64,000 nucleotides of DNA from Dawidia soli. Lineage in GTDB: Bacteria; Bacteroidota; Bacteroidia; Cytophagales; Cyclobacteriaceae. A program made the translations under genes and the position numbers. The notes beneath the pieces are model-generated. The model worked only from the letters and a program-made list of their open reading frames with translations, did no database searches and was not told the DNA's origin. How positions within the stretch are numbered: the stretch's first letter is position 1; each line of letters starts with the position of its first letter. Below, in pieces: positions 43,783 through 52,717 of the stretch. Where the stretch lies: NCBI RefSeq assembly GCF_018598185.1, contig NZ_JAHESC010000011.1, positions 100,188 through 164,187 of the forward strand, in the 5' to 3' direction.

Positions 43783-44559
43783 ATGATCCAGAGAATGACC
43801 TATGCCTGTCTGTTCGCCTCGTTGCTGGCTTGCAGTACCAAAAAAACCGAAACCCCCGCGGCCGACACAGACACTACCGCTGCCCAACCGGAAGCAGTGG
43901 CGCCGGCACCTTCGCCTGCAGCACAACTGTCGGAAGCTGACGCCGCGGCCGGCTATAAGCTTTTGTTCGATGGCCAGACGCTGAACGGCTGGAAATATTT
44001 CAAGGGCCAACCCAGCGACAGCTGGGACGTAGTGGACGGTACACTGCACTGCAAACCGTTTGCCGACGGGCGCGAGAATCAGCGCGCCGACATCATGACA
44101 GTAGATAAGTATGCCAACTTCGAGCTGGCCTTTGAGTGGAAAATCTCCGCGCAAGGCAACAGCGGTGTGATGTTCCGAGTGACCGAGGAAAACGACCAAC
44201 CGTACCTGTCCGGCCCCGAATACCAGCTCATCGACAACGAAGGCTACCCGGGCGATCTGAAGCCCGAGCAGTTTGCCGGTGCCAACTACGACATGCATAC
44301 CGCGCCCGACGCCAAGACCAAACCGGTGGGTGAGTGGAACGAGTCGCGCCTGGTGGTGAACGGCAACCACGTAGAGCATTGGCTGAACGGCACCAAGGTA
44401 GTGGAATACGAGCTAGGTTCGGCCGACTGGAAAAAGCGCAAAGCCAAAAGCAAGTGGAACGACGCCAAGAACTACGGCATGGCCAAGACCGGCCACATCG
44501 ACTTCCAGGATCACAACCACGAAGCCTGGTTCCGCAACATCCGCATCAAAACATTGTAA
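43783..44559 (+). CDS. DUF1080 family lipoprotein (3-keto-disaccharide hydrolase-like)
   Basis: The product has 258 residues from ATG 43783, with lipobox SLLAC and a threonine/alanine/proline-rich linker of about 40 residues. One DUF1080 domain follows: KLLFDGQTLNGWKYFKGQ, the glutamate-rich strands ELAFEWKISAQGNSGVMFRV, GPEYQLIDNEG and NHVEHWLNGTKVVEYE. This concanavalin-like fold is found in secreted glycan-active proteins; several members cleave 3-keto-glycosides. It acts outside the inner membrane. A TATATTTC box lies 20 bp upstream. Confidence 0.9.
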   Translation: MIQRMTYACLFASLLACSTKKTETPAADTDTTAAQPEAVAPAPSPAAQLSEADAAAGYKLLFDGQTLNGWKYFKGQPSDSWDVVDGTLHCKPFADGRENQRADIMTVDKYANFELAFEWKISAQGNSGVMFRVTEENDQPYLSGPEYQLIDNEGYPGDLKPEQFAGANYDMHTAPDAKTKPVGEWNESRLVVNGNHVEHWLNGTKVVEYELGSADWKKRKAKSKWNDAKNYGMAKTGHIDFQDHNHEAWFRNIRIKTL

Positions 44560-44565
44560 TGTATA

Positions 44566-44594
44566 AAAACCGGCGGCGTAATGCCGCCGGTTTT
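44566..44594. terminator. Bidirectional terminator AAAACCGGCGGC/GCCGCCGGTTTT
   Basis: Perfect 12-bp stem, 5-base loop, between the converging DUF1080 and YbdK-like genes. Confidence 0.85.
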
Positions 44595-44597
44595 GTT

Positions 44598-45743
44598 TTA
44601 CGACCACTGCGGCACACCGCTGACGAATTCCTCCACGTTGTGCCGGATCACAGCGCCCAGGTCGTTGCTTTTCATAAACACGTTGTGCTGACGACTGGAG
44701 CTGGTGCCGTGCTTCAAAATGCTGTCGATCACGGTCAGGTATTTTTCATAGCCCATGCGGGCCGCATACGGCCGGAGCGTTTTCAACCACTCGGCAATAT
44801 CCTTCCGCAATAGCTTAGTCTTACCGTTGCGTGTCACGACCACTTCCGCATCGAGGCCGTAGCGGATGGCGCGCCACTTATTCTCGCGAAAGATCCAGTG
44901 CTTCAGGGGCGTGCGTGTGCTGACCCACTCTTCTTCATGCTCGTGAAACCACTGTGCCAGCAGGTGTATAAAGGCGACGATGCCGAGCGCTTCCGCCAGC
45001 GAAGCGGGCTCATCGCAAAAACGCAGCTCCAGGGTGCCCAGCGTGGGATTGGGGCGTACGTCCCACCACAGGTCTTTCATGCTTTGTATGGCTTTTGAGC
45101 GGAGCAGGAAATTATAGAGCTTCTCGAACTCCGGCCAATCCTTGACGAGGTACGGCATGCCCGCCGTGGGCATGGCCTCATACGTTGTCGGACGACACGA
45201 CGAGAGACCGGTATACATGCCTTGCCAGAACGGCGAGCTGGCGGACAGCGCCAGGATGTGCGGCAGAAAGCTCATGAAAAAATAATTGTAGCGGATACAT
45301 TCTTCACCCGAGGTCATGCCCAGGTGTACGTGCATGCCGTATACCGCCATGCGGCGGATAAGCCACTGGTTGCGGTCGGTCAGCTCGTTGTAGCGCGGCG
45401 ACGGCGTGATGAGACGATCGCGGTAGTCGGCCAGCGGGTGCGTGCCCGTAGACGATAAGGCAAGGCCCAGGCCGGCGCTGGTCTGGCGTGCTTGCGCCAG
45501 CGCCGTGGTCAGGTCGTGCTCCACCGCTTGTACGTCGGCACAGACACCGGTGACAATTTCCAGCGTACTTTGAAAGAACTCTTCTTTGAATGTTTCGGGA
45601 TTGACCTGTGCGAGCATTTCAGCAGCACGCGGCGTCAGTAGCAACGTTTGCTGATCGAGCACCTGCAGCTCCAACTCCACTCCCAGCGACAGCGCCCGCT
45701 GGCTGCTGGTGAACGGCAATTCGATAAGACGGCTATCCTGCAT
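44598..45743 (-). CDS. Carboxylate-amine ligase, YbdK/GCS2 family
   Basis: The product has 381 residues. Glutamate-cysteine ligase 2 signatures include LGVELELQVLD, EFFQSTLEIVTGVC, ALSSTGTHPLADYRD, YGMHVHLGMTSGEE and the substrate/ATP region DVRPNPTLGTLELRFCDEPA. Members join an amine to the gamma-carboxylate of glutamate; YbdK itself has weak glutamate-cysteine ligase activity. The physiological product here is unknown. The gene is divergent from asnB with a 65-bp gap. Confidence 0.9.
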   Translation of the reverse strand: MQDSRLIELPFTSSQRALSLGVELELQVLDQQTLLLTPRAAEMLAQVNPETFKEEFFQSTLEIVTGVCADVQAVEHDLTTALAQARQTSAGLGLALSSTGTHPLADYRDRLITPSPRYNELTDRNQWLIRRMAVYGMHVHLGMTSGEECIRYNYFFMSFLPHILALSASSPFWQGMYTGLSSCRPTTYEAMPTAGMPYLVKDWPEFEKLYNFLLRSKAIQSMKDLWWDVRPNPTLGTLELRFCDEPASLAEALGIVAFIHLLAQWFHEHEEEWVSTRTPLKHWIFRENKWRAIRYGLDAEVVVTRNGKTKLLRKDIAEWLKTLRPYAARMGYEKYLTVIDSILKHGTSSSRQHNVFMKSNDLGAVIRHNVEEFVSGVPQWS

Positions 45744-45808
45744 GATAAAAAAGTAAGGAAGATACCGGGCAATCTACTAACTTTCCGACAACAATCAGCA
45801 TCAACTCC

Positions 45809-47710
45809 ATGTGTGGCATCACCGGCATCTTTGCCTTTAATCTGGTCGGCAAATTCAACAAGATACACGTTACGAATGCCACGATGTCGCTCAGCCGACG
45901 CGGTCCGGACTTTCAGGATATTTATCTCGATGATTGGGTTGCGCTCGGCCATCGTCGCCTTTCGATCATCGACACCGCATCGATCGCGCACCAGCCCATG
46001 TGGGACGAAAGCAAACGCTACGGAATTGTTTTCAACGGCGAGATCTTTAATTACCAGGAGCTTCGCGACGAGCTTATCGCCAAAGGCTATACGTTCTTTT
46101 CGCACTCCGATACCGAGGTCCTGCTGAAGCTGTATATCGACCAACGGGAGAAATGCCTGTCGCGCCTCAACGGGTTCTTCTCGTTCTGCGTGTACGACAA
46201 AGAACAGCAAAGCTTTTTTGTTGCGCGCGACCGGTACGGCGTCAAGCCGCTGCTCTATGTCTTCGACGAGGACAAGTTCATCTTTGCCTCTGAGATGAAA
46301 GCCGTGCTGCAATACGGCATTGAAAAAAATATAGACCACAGTTCGCTGTATACATTCTTACAGCTGAATTATATACCGGCGCCGGACACGATCTTCACAC
46401 CGGTCAAGAAGCTGATGCCCGGCCACTACATGACGGTGCGCCGGCAGCAGTTGGACATTCAACCGTACTATCAGATCCCGTACGAACGCGGACAGGAAAA
46501 TGCGAGCGGCCTGTCGTACGACCAGGCGAAAGAGAAATTAAAAACGTTGCTCGAAGCGGCGGTACAACGCCGGCTGGTGTCGGATGTGCCGCTGGGGTCT
46601 TTCCTCAGCGGGGGCATAGACTCTTCGGTCATCTCCGCGCTTGCGGCGCGGCACAAGCCCGACCTGCACACATTCTCCATCGGCTTCCGCGACGAGAAGT
46701 TCTTTGACGAGACCGACTATGCCCGTGCCGTAGCGAAGAAGCTGAACACGCAGCATACGGTCTTTTCGCTGACCAACGACGATCTCTTCGCGCACGTCCA
46801 CACCGTGCTGGACTATACCGACGAGCCTTTTGCCGACTCATCGGCCCTGGCGGTATATATCCTCAGCAAGGAAACACGCAAGCATGTCACCGTGGCCCTT
46901 TCGGGCGACGGCGCCGATGAGCTGCTGGCCGGTTATAACAAACATGCCGCCGCATACCGCATGCAGCACCCGGGCTGGAAGGAAACGGCCGTCACCAGTC
47001 TGCAGGGACTATGGAAAATTTTACCCAAATCGCGCAATAGCGCGCTGACCAATAAAATACGACAGCTGGCGCGGTATAGCGAGGGGGCATCGTTGTCGGC
47101 ACAGGACCGGTATTGGCGATGGGCATCGTTTGCCGATCAGGACGAAGCCCTGGCGTTGTTGCATCCCAACCTGCGCGCAGAGGCCGGTTTACAGGAATTT
47201 ATGCCGCGCCGTAATGCATTGCTGCGCACGCTCCCCGACCGCGAGAACATCAACGATATCCTGCTGACAGATATGAACGTGGTGTTGCCCAACGATATGC
47301 TCACCAAGGTAGACCTCATGAGTATGGCCAACGGGCTTGAAGTACGTGTACCGTTCCTCGATTATCAGGTGGTGAATTTCCTTTTCAGCCTGCCTGAATC
47401 GTATAAGATCGATCACGACCTGCGCAAGCGCATCTTACAGGATGCCTTCCGCGATGTGTTGCCCGAGCAGCTGTATAACCGGCCCAAGAAAGGATTTGAA
47501 GTGCCGCTGCTGAAATGGTTCCGGCGTGAGATGCGGTCATTGATAACAGACGATCTGCTGTCGGAGGCGTTTATCACCCAGCAAGGCATCTTTCACTACC
47601 CGGAGATCGACAAGCTCAAAAAGCAGCTTTTCTCCCGCAATCCCGGCGACGTACATGCCCGCATCTGGGGCCTGATCGTCTTCCAGTCGTGGTGGAAAAA
47701 GTATCATTGA
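45809..47710 (+). CDS. asnB: Asparagine synthase, glutamine-hydrolysing
   Basis: The product has 633 residues. It has the N-terminal glutamine amidotransferase domain with the nucleophile Cys2 (MCGITGIF), SRRGPDFQDI, GHRRLSIID and FNGEIFNYQELR, and the synthetase domain with the PP-loop SFLSGGIDSSVISAL near residue 268 and ALSGDGADELLAGY. It makes asparagine from aspartate, ATP and glutamine. The amidotransferase half is of the exopolysaccharide/amino-sugar-like long type (over 600 residues), so modification of another carboxylate is an alternative. Confidence 0.9.
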   Translation: MCGITGIFAFNLVGKFNKIHVTNATMSLSRRGPDFQDIYLDDWVALGHRRLSIIDTASIAHQPMWDESKRYGIVFNGEIFNYQELRDELIAKGYTFFSHSDTEVLLKLYIDQREKCLSRLNGFFSFCVYDKEQQSFFVARDRYGVKPLLYVFDEDKFIFASEMKAVLQYGIEKNIDHSSLYTFLQLNYIPAPDTIFTPVKKLMPGHYMTVRRQQLDIQPYYQIPYERGQENASGLSYDQAKEKLKTLLEAAVQRRLVSDVPLGSFLSGGIDSSVISALAARHKPDLHTFSIGFRDEKFFDETDYARAVAKKLNTQHTVFSLTNDDLFAHVHTVLDYTDEPFADSSALAVYILSKETRKHVTVALSGDGADELLAGYNKHAAAYRMQHPGWKETAVTSLQGLWKILPKSRNSALTNKIRQLARYSEGASLSAQDRYWRWASFADQDEALALLHPNLRAEAGLQEFMPRRNALLRTLPDRENINDILLTDMNVVLPNDMLTKVDLMSMANGLEVRVPFLDYQVVNFLFSLPESYKIDHDLRKRILQDAFRDVLPEQLYNRPKKGFEVPLLKWFRREMRSLITDDLLSEAFITQQGIFHYPEIDKLKKQLFSRNPGDVHARIWGLIVFQSWWKKYH

Positions 47711-47773
47711 TAAGCGCAGCAGCGGGGCGGCACACATCTTTACTACATCGTTGTAAAGCCTCATCCCGCTTGC

Positions 47774-49201
47774 ATGAAAAAAGCCTTCTTCCTTCTATTA
47801 CTATCGGCGTGGTGCCTGGCGGGATGCGAACGCATTAAACCCGAGCCGCCGCCTGCCACGGCGCGCGACACCGAGCTGCTGTTGCCGCTCTCGACCGTCA
47901 ACCTGCCCGTGTATTATCACCTCGACAGCCTCGCGGCCACGCTCAACAACAAGATGCAGGGCACGTTCATCCGCCAGTGGGTACGCCTGAACGAACGCGG
48001 CGACAGCCTGTACATCGAGATTGCCCGTACGCGGCCCGTGACCATCCGATGGAAAAGAGATAAGCTTGCCTTTGCGTTTCCGGTCCGGGTACAGGGTAAG
48101 TTTATCAAACATGTGGCGGGCATCAAAGTACGGAATGCTACGCCCGTCGCCATGGAGATGGTCTTACACCTCGCCACCAACGTACTGATCAACAAGGATT
48201 GGAATTTACTGACGCAGACGGAGCTTCAACGGATCGTCTGGATCAAGGATCCCTTTCTAAAGATCGCGATGGTGCGGATCAATATGCGGAAGATCGTCGA
48301 GCAAACGATCCTGTCCAACCGGGAGGCGCTTTCGGGAAAAATGGATCAGGTACTGCACGACCGGTTGGCTACACGTAACGTGATCGAGAAACTGTGGAAC
48401 GATATTCAGAAGCCGATCCGCATCAACAAGAAGGGCACCGAAGTATGGCTGAAGCCCACGGCCCAGGACCTGCAGGCGCGCCTGGCACGACGCGGCGACT
48501 TCATCGCGCTGGAGGCGGAACTGAAGGCCTACGTGCGCACCGTGCTCGAAACGCAGGAGATGCCCGCTACCAACACGGTGCTGCCTCCCTACAAGGCCAA
48601 GACCACCGACAGCGATAGCCTGACGTTGTACATCCTGGCGCGCGTGCCCTTTCGGAACATCAACAGCTTGCTCAACAAAGAATTGGGCAACCATACCTTT
48701 TCCGCCAAGGGCTATACCGCCACGCTGAAAGATCTGGACGTGTACGGCACCGACGAAGGCATCGCCATACGGTTACAGCTGCGCGGCGACGTAGACGGCC
48801 GGGTATACCTGCGCGGTGTATTGGCGTACGATACCGTAAAGGCGGTCTTCTTTGTGCAGAAGTTCAATTTCGACGTCGACTCGGAAAACAGCCTGGTGAC
48901 CTCCGCCGATTGGCTGCTGCACAACAACGTGCTGGAGGTCGTCAACGAAAAACTCAGGATCCATACCCAACCGTGGATTGACCAGCTCCCCGGCCTCATT
49001 GAAAAGGGTGTCGAAAATGGCCGCTCAGGCGATAAGATCGATTTACAGGTGGCCGCCCTGGATGTAAAGCCCCAACAGATCATCGTAACCAAAAACGACG
49101 TGCAGGTGGTCCTCAAAGCAACAGGTCAGGCCGCTATTGGCCTTCAACAGAAGGTCTTTACAGGCAAGAAAAAGAAAAAACGTTCTAAAATTCCGGTGTA
49201 A
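47774..49201 (+). CDS. DUF4403 family lipoprotein
   Basis: The product has 475 residues. The lipobox is SAWCLAGC, and the mature protein shows the DUF4403 pattern LLLPLSTVNLPVYYHLDSLA early on, two copies of a long beta-strand-rich unit, and GEL-like ending before a basic tail (GKKKKKRSKIPV). The family is confined to Bacteroidota and relatives, is periplasmic, and its repeat units resemble lipid-binding TULIP-like tubular folds, which is an inference from pattern. Function unknown. It is 63 bp after asnB on the same strand. Confidence 0.8.
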   Translation: MKKAFFLLLLSAWCLAGCERIKPEPPPATARDTELLLPLSTVNLPVYYHLDSLAATLNNKMQGTFIRQWVRLNERGDSLYIEIARTRPVTIRWKRDKLAFAFPVRVQGKFIKHVAGIKVRNATPVAMEMVLHLATNVLINKDWNLLTQTELQRIVWIKDPFLKIAMVRINMRKIVEQTILSNREALSGKMDQVLHDRLATRNVIEKLWNDIQKPIRINKKGTEVWLKPTAQDLQARLARRGDFIALEAELKAYVRTVLETQEMPATNTVLPPYKAKTTDSDSLTLYILARVPFRNINSLLNKELGNHTFSAKGYTATLKDLDVYGTDEGIAIRLQLRGDVDGRVYLRGVLAYDTVKAVFFVQKFNFDVDSENSLVTSADWLLHNNVLEVVNEKLRIHTQPWIDQLPGLIEKGVENGRSGDKIDLQVAALDVKPQQIIVTKNDVQVVLKATGQAAIGLQQKVFTGKKKKKRSKIPV

Positions 49202-49790
49202 GGCTCTAAAAACACCCATAGACAAGAAAAAACACTCGATTTATTAATAAATAGGTTGTTATTTTAACACAACTACAACGATTTCTGACATTTTTATTAA
49301 AAAACAGTTCTATTTTTAACGAATAAGTGAGAGAATTGCTTCTACAAACGCGCGTCATTCGGCATTTGGATGAAGGAATGGAGGATAAATGAGCATTAGC
49401 ATTCATTCAATCCCCTTGCACCAGCGGAGGGATTAAAGCGACATTCAAGAGCTGCCATGCACGCCGGGTTTAACGGACTATTTTGGCGTCTGGTTGTTTA
49501 GTAGGGTCAGGTGGAAACACCTGGCCTTTTTTTGTGCCGATATATCTGAACAGAAACGCAAACACAAAATAAAAACAGACCATTCCACAAAATAACACTA
49601 CAAGATTCTGCACAAGCGTCATTATTGAAAATATTATAATTTTCCAGGCGAGTTAATTTAAACAAGACCCTACCTACAACGTTTTCGGCAATTTTTTACG
49701 AAAATAGGTTGTTTTTTTACCCTATTGTTAAAAAATTTATACCAATAAGGCGCCACAATGCCTTGTATCAAACCCTAAAACTAAACAACT
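49202..49790. other. Long AT-rich intergenic region upstream of amt, with a possible small RNA
   Basis: No protein gene is supported. It contains two copies of AATAGGTTGTT (49250-49260 and 49703-49713), each followed by a T-rich run. A GC-richer stretch (about 49370-49533) ends in a strong terminator. The latter could be a small RNA or an attenuated leader of amt. No sigma54 -24/-12 element is seen. Confidence 0.4.
49505..49533 (+). terminator. Terminator upstream of amt
   Basis: CAGGTG-GAAA-CACCTG, extended by GGT/GCC, followed by seven T. It is preceded at 49485-49497 by GGCGTCTGGTTGT, which also precedes the glnA terminator (53763-53775). It lies far from the asnB/DUF4403 genes, so it must end some other transcript. 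Confidence 0.75.
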
Positions 49791-51143
49791 ATGAAAAAGT
49801 CCGTTATTTTCCTGGTCTTGCTGATCGCGGTGAGCATTCTGGCTGTTTTTCAGCCATCGGTGCCTGGCACCATCGTCACGGAAGGCATTGACACTGGCGA
49901 CACCGCCTGGATGCTGGCCGCCGCGGCCATGGTACTTCTGATGACCCCGGGCCTCGCCTATTTCTATGGCGGTATGATCGATACCAAAAACATCATTTCG
50001 ACGATGTTGCAAAGCTTCATCGCCATGGGCGTGATCAGCGTGCTGTGGATCCTCGTAGGCTTCAGCCTTGCCTTTGGTGAAGATATCAATGGCTTCATCG
50101 GCAGCCCGTCTACCTTCTTTATGTTCCAGCACGTGCTGGACGGCAAGCCCTGGTCGCTGGCTCCCACGATTCCCCTGGTGCTTTTTGCCTTCTTCCAGCT
50201 GAAGTTCGCCATCATCACCCCTGCGCTGGTGACGGGTACTTTCGCCGAACGTATCAAATTCAAGTCTTACCTGGTGTTCCTCGTATTGTTCTCCCTGGTG
50301 ATCTATGCACCGCTGGCACACTGGACATGGCACCCGGACGGCTTCCTCTTTCAATGGGGTGTGCTGGATTTCGCCGGTGGTACCGTCGTACACATGTCCG
50401 CTGGTTTCGCCGCGTTGGCAGCGTCTATCTATCTCCGGAATAAAGGAGAAGCAAAAGCACACGTTACTCCGGCAAACATTCCTTTCGTATTGCTGGGTAC
50501 CGGTTTGCTGTGGTTCGGTTGGTTCGGCTTCAATGCGGGTAGCGCTGTAGGCGCCAACGCCCTGGCGGCTTCGGCTTTCGCCACCACCAACACCGCTTCG
50601 GCTGCTGCCGGTCTTGCCTGGATCCTCTTTGACGCTGTGCGTGGCAAAAAGCCTTCGGCACTCGGTTTCTGTATCGGTGCTGTTGTAGGCCTTGTCGCGA
50701 TCACGCCGGCGGCCGGTTTCGTCACCATTCCCTCGAGCTTGTTCATCGGTACATTCGCCGCGATCATCAGCAACATCGTTGTATCGTGGAAATCTAAAAC
50801 TTCCCTGGAAGATACACTCGACGTATTCCCTTGCCACGGTGTGGGTGGTGCAGTAGGCATGGTCATGACCGCCCTGCTGGCCAACACCGCTGTGAACGGC
50901 GCCAACACGACCGGCAACGGTCTGTTCTTCGGCGAAACGGCTCTCTTCATTGTACACATGAAAGCCCTGGTCGTTGTCGTAGGCTATACGTTCGTCGGCT
51001 CGCTCGCGCTGCTGAAGATCACCGACCTGATCATGGGTCTGACCGTCAGCGCAGAAGACAAGAAAGTGGGTCAGGATTACAGCCAGCACGGCGAGAATCT
51101 ATACCCGATGGACTTCAGCTCGCTGAAAGAGAAAGTCATTTAA
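49791..51143 (+). CDS. amt: Ammonium transporter
   Basis: The product has 450 residues. A signal-like first segment (SVIFLVLLIAVSILAVF) is followed by the eleven-helix Amt core: AWMLAAAAMVLLMTPGLAYF, LVTGTFAERIKF, WTWHPDGFLFQWGVLDFAGG, and the pore histidine motif DVFPCHGVGGAVGMVMTALL. It admits ammonia or ammonium at low supply. No GlnB/GlnK gene adjoins it. The following genes are a porin and a glutamine synthetase, forming a nitrogen-uptake cluster. The N-terminal pre-peptide matches that of AmtB-type proteins that are processed. Confidence 0.94.
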   Translation: MKKSVIFLVLLIAVSILAVFQPSVPGTIVTEGIDTGDTAWMLAAAAMVLLMTPGLAYFYGGMIDTKNIISTMLQSFIAMGVISVLWILVGFSLAFGEDINGFIGSPSTFFMFQHVLDGKPWSLAPTIPLVLFAFFQLKFAIITPALVTGTFAERIKFKSYLVFLVLFSLVIYAPLAHWTWHPDGFLFQWGVLDFAGGTVVHMSAGFAALAASIYLRNKGEAKAHVTPANIPFVLLGTGLLWFGWFGFNAGSAVGANALAASAFATTNTASAAAGLAWILFDAVRGKKPSALGFCIGAVVGLVAITPAAGFVTIPSSLFIGTFAAIISNIVVSWKSKTSLEDTLDVFPCHGVGGAVGMVMTALLANTAVNGANTTGNGLFFGETALFIVHMKALVVVVGYTFVGSLALLKITDLIMGLTVSAEDKKVGQDYSQHGENLYPMDFSSLKEKVI

Positions 51144-51160
51144 TCGCGCCCTGGAATACA

Positions 51161-51189
51161 AGAAGGCCGGAGTAACCACCCGGCCTTCT
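51161..51189 (+). terminator. Terminator after amt
   Basis: AGAAGGCCGG pairs with CCGGCCTTCT around a 9-base loop. The gap 51190-51455 up to the porin gene contains no gene; it has a GC-rich stretch near 51340 (CCGGCGCATCCGG) without clear meaning. Confidence 0.75.
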
Positions 51190-51455
51190 ATAAAACTCAT
51201 TAACCTTTAGCTGCTAGCCTTTTATTACAAACCAAACCAAATCCTCTATGCAACAGTACGCCACATCTCGTATTGCCAGCCCTTAGTGCGCCCAGGCACT
51301 GACTGATGTTCCGCGCCGGAAGGCTTTATACCGGCGCATCCGGAAATCGGTCGGATATACACTTCTTCATCACTAAAGCTCCCCGGGGAGATGTACGAGA
51401 TCTCCCGCAGGGATCACTCTAGCTTATTGTTTACTAAAAAACACATTGCAAAAAT

Positions 51456-52631
51456 ATGAAATCTATAAAAGTAGCCCTTTTAATAGCGACAACTTTATTT
51501 ACCTTCTCTTTCAACAGCTATAGCCAGACAACAGAGACCGACACGACGAAAACGTTTACGTTTTCGGGTTCCGTCGATGCCTATTTTCACTCGTCCCTCG
51601 GCACGACAAACCCCTTCTCTTCCACCGAGTATAATCCCTCCACGTCGTTTGCCAACATGCGCGGCTTCGGCATCGGCATGGTGAACTTCATTGCCAGCTA
51701 CGAAACTTCCAAGGCGGGCTTTGTGGCCGACGTCGTGTTCGGTCCGCGGGGTAAAGATGCCGTGTTTGCAAACATGTATAGCGAACAGGGCATCGTCAAC
51801 CAGCTGTATGCATTCTATAAGATCAACGACAAGGTAAAGATCAACATCGGACAGTTCAACACGTTTGTCGGATACGAAGTGATCTCTCCCACGCTCAACT
51901 TCCATTACTCTACTTCCTATCTCTTTTCGTGGGGTCCTTTCAGCCACACCGGCGCACGGTTGGATTTCGATCTGGGTAACGGGTACGTTGCAAAGCTCGC
52001 CGTCATGAACCCGACGGACCTGGTGGAGTATAATGCCTTCAACTCCTATACCTTCGGCGGTCAGGTCGGTTATGTCAACGACAACGGCGGCGTATGGTTG
52101 AACCTGCTCTATGGCGATCAGGACGGCAAGCTGGAAGACTTTAACCTGGACCGCGACGGCGACGGCGATCTGGACGATGTTTCGGATGGCGGTACATTCC
52201 AGGCCGACCTGAGCGGTGGCTTTAGTCTGACGGACAATTTCTACCTCGGCTGGAACGCTTCCTACCGCACCGTAAAACAAAATGAGGCGATCGTCGGCGG
52301 CGACATTGTCGACGCAGAAGATGCCGACGCGCGTGGTTTCATGGGGGTAGCTTTATATCCTAAACTTACGCTGTCGGATGCCTTCTCGCTCGGCCTACGC
52401 GCAGAATACTTTAGCGTAAAATCCGGCTATATAGCGCCGTTCTCACTCGACGACGATGGCGACGGAAACGTGATCGACCTGACGCTGTCGGCGAACTATA
52501 AAGTGGGTGACCTGACGATCATTCCCGAGATCCGTATCGACAAGACTTCCGAAGATTCCTTCCTCGATAAGGATAACGAAGCCAAGGATATGATGACGTC
52601 GATCAACCTGGCAGCTGTCTATAAATTTTAA
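51456..52631 (+). CDS. Outer-membrane porin (OmpL-like beta-barrel)
   Basis: The product has 391 residues. A signal peptide (IATTLFTFSFNSYS-QT) precedes a barrel with many amphipathic strands (TFTFSGSVDAYFHSSLGTTN, GARLDFDLGNGYVAKLAVMN, LSANYKVGDLTIIPEIRIDK, NLAAVYKF at the end). It fits the porin-2/OmpL-like family of Bacteroidota. A loop DRDGDGDLDDVSDGG and another DDDGDGNVIDL are EF-hand-like calcium sites. It lies between amt and glutamine synthetase, a recurrent arrangement in this phylum, suggesting that it lets small nitrogen compounds through the outer membrane. Confidence 0.85.
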   Translation: MKSIKVALLIATTLFTFSFNSYSQTTETDTTKTFTFSGSVDAYFHSSLGTTNPFSSTEYNPSTSFANMRGFGIGMVNFIASYETSKAGFVADVVFGPRGKDAVFANMYSEQGIVNQLYAFYKINDKVKINIGQFNTFVGYEVISPTLNFHYSTSYLFSWGPFSHTGARLDFDLGNGYVAKLAVMNPTDLVEYNAFNSYTFGGQVGYVNDNGGVWLNLLYGDQDGKLEDFNLDRDGDGDLDDVSDGGTFQADLSGGFSLTDNFYLGWNASYRTVKQNEAIVGGDIVDAEDADARGFMGVALYPKLTLSDAFSLGLRAEYFSVKSGYIAPFSLDDDGDGNVIDLTLSANYKVGDLTIIPEIRIDKTSEDSFLDKDNEAKDMMTSINLAAVYKF

Positions 52632-52717
52632 TCCGGTACCTCCCGGCAATTGCCCTGTTGCCGGGAGTACTTAAACTACAACTAAAACCACTTGTAACAT
52701 TTCAAAATAATACGCCC

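Noticed and set aside
49202..49790. A known riboswitch upstream of amt
   Set aside because: I could not match the region to any riboswitch consensus (glutamine, glnA, SAM, cobalamin); only a terminator and short repeats are supported.
49737..51089. A 450-codon open frame antisense to amt
   Set aside because: The composition is the low-complexity His/Arg/Glu-rich pattern of a reverse-strand shadow, and amt on the plus strand is unmistakable.
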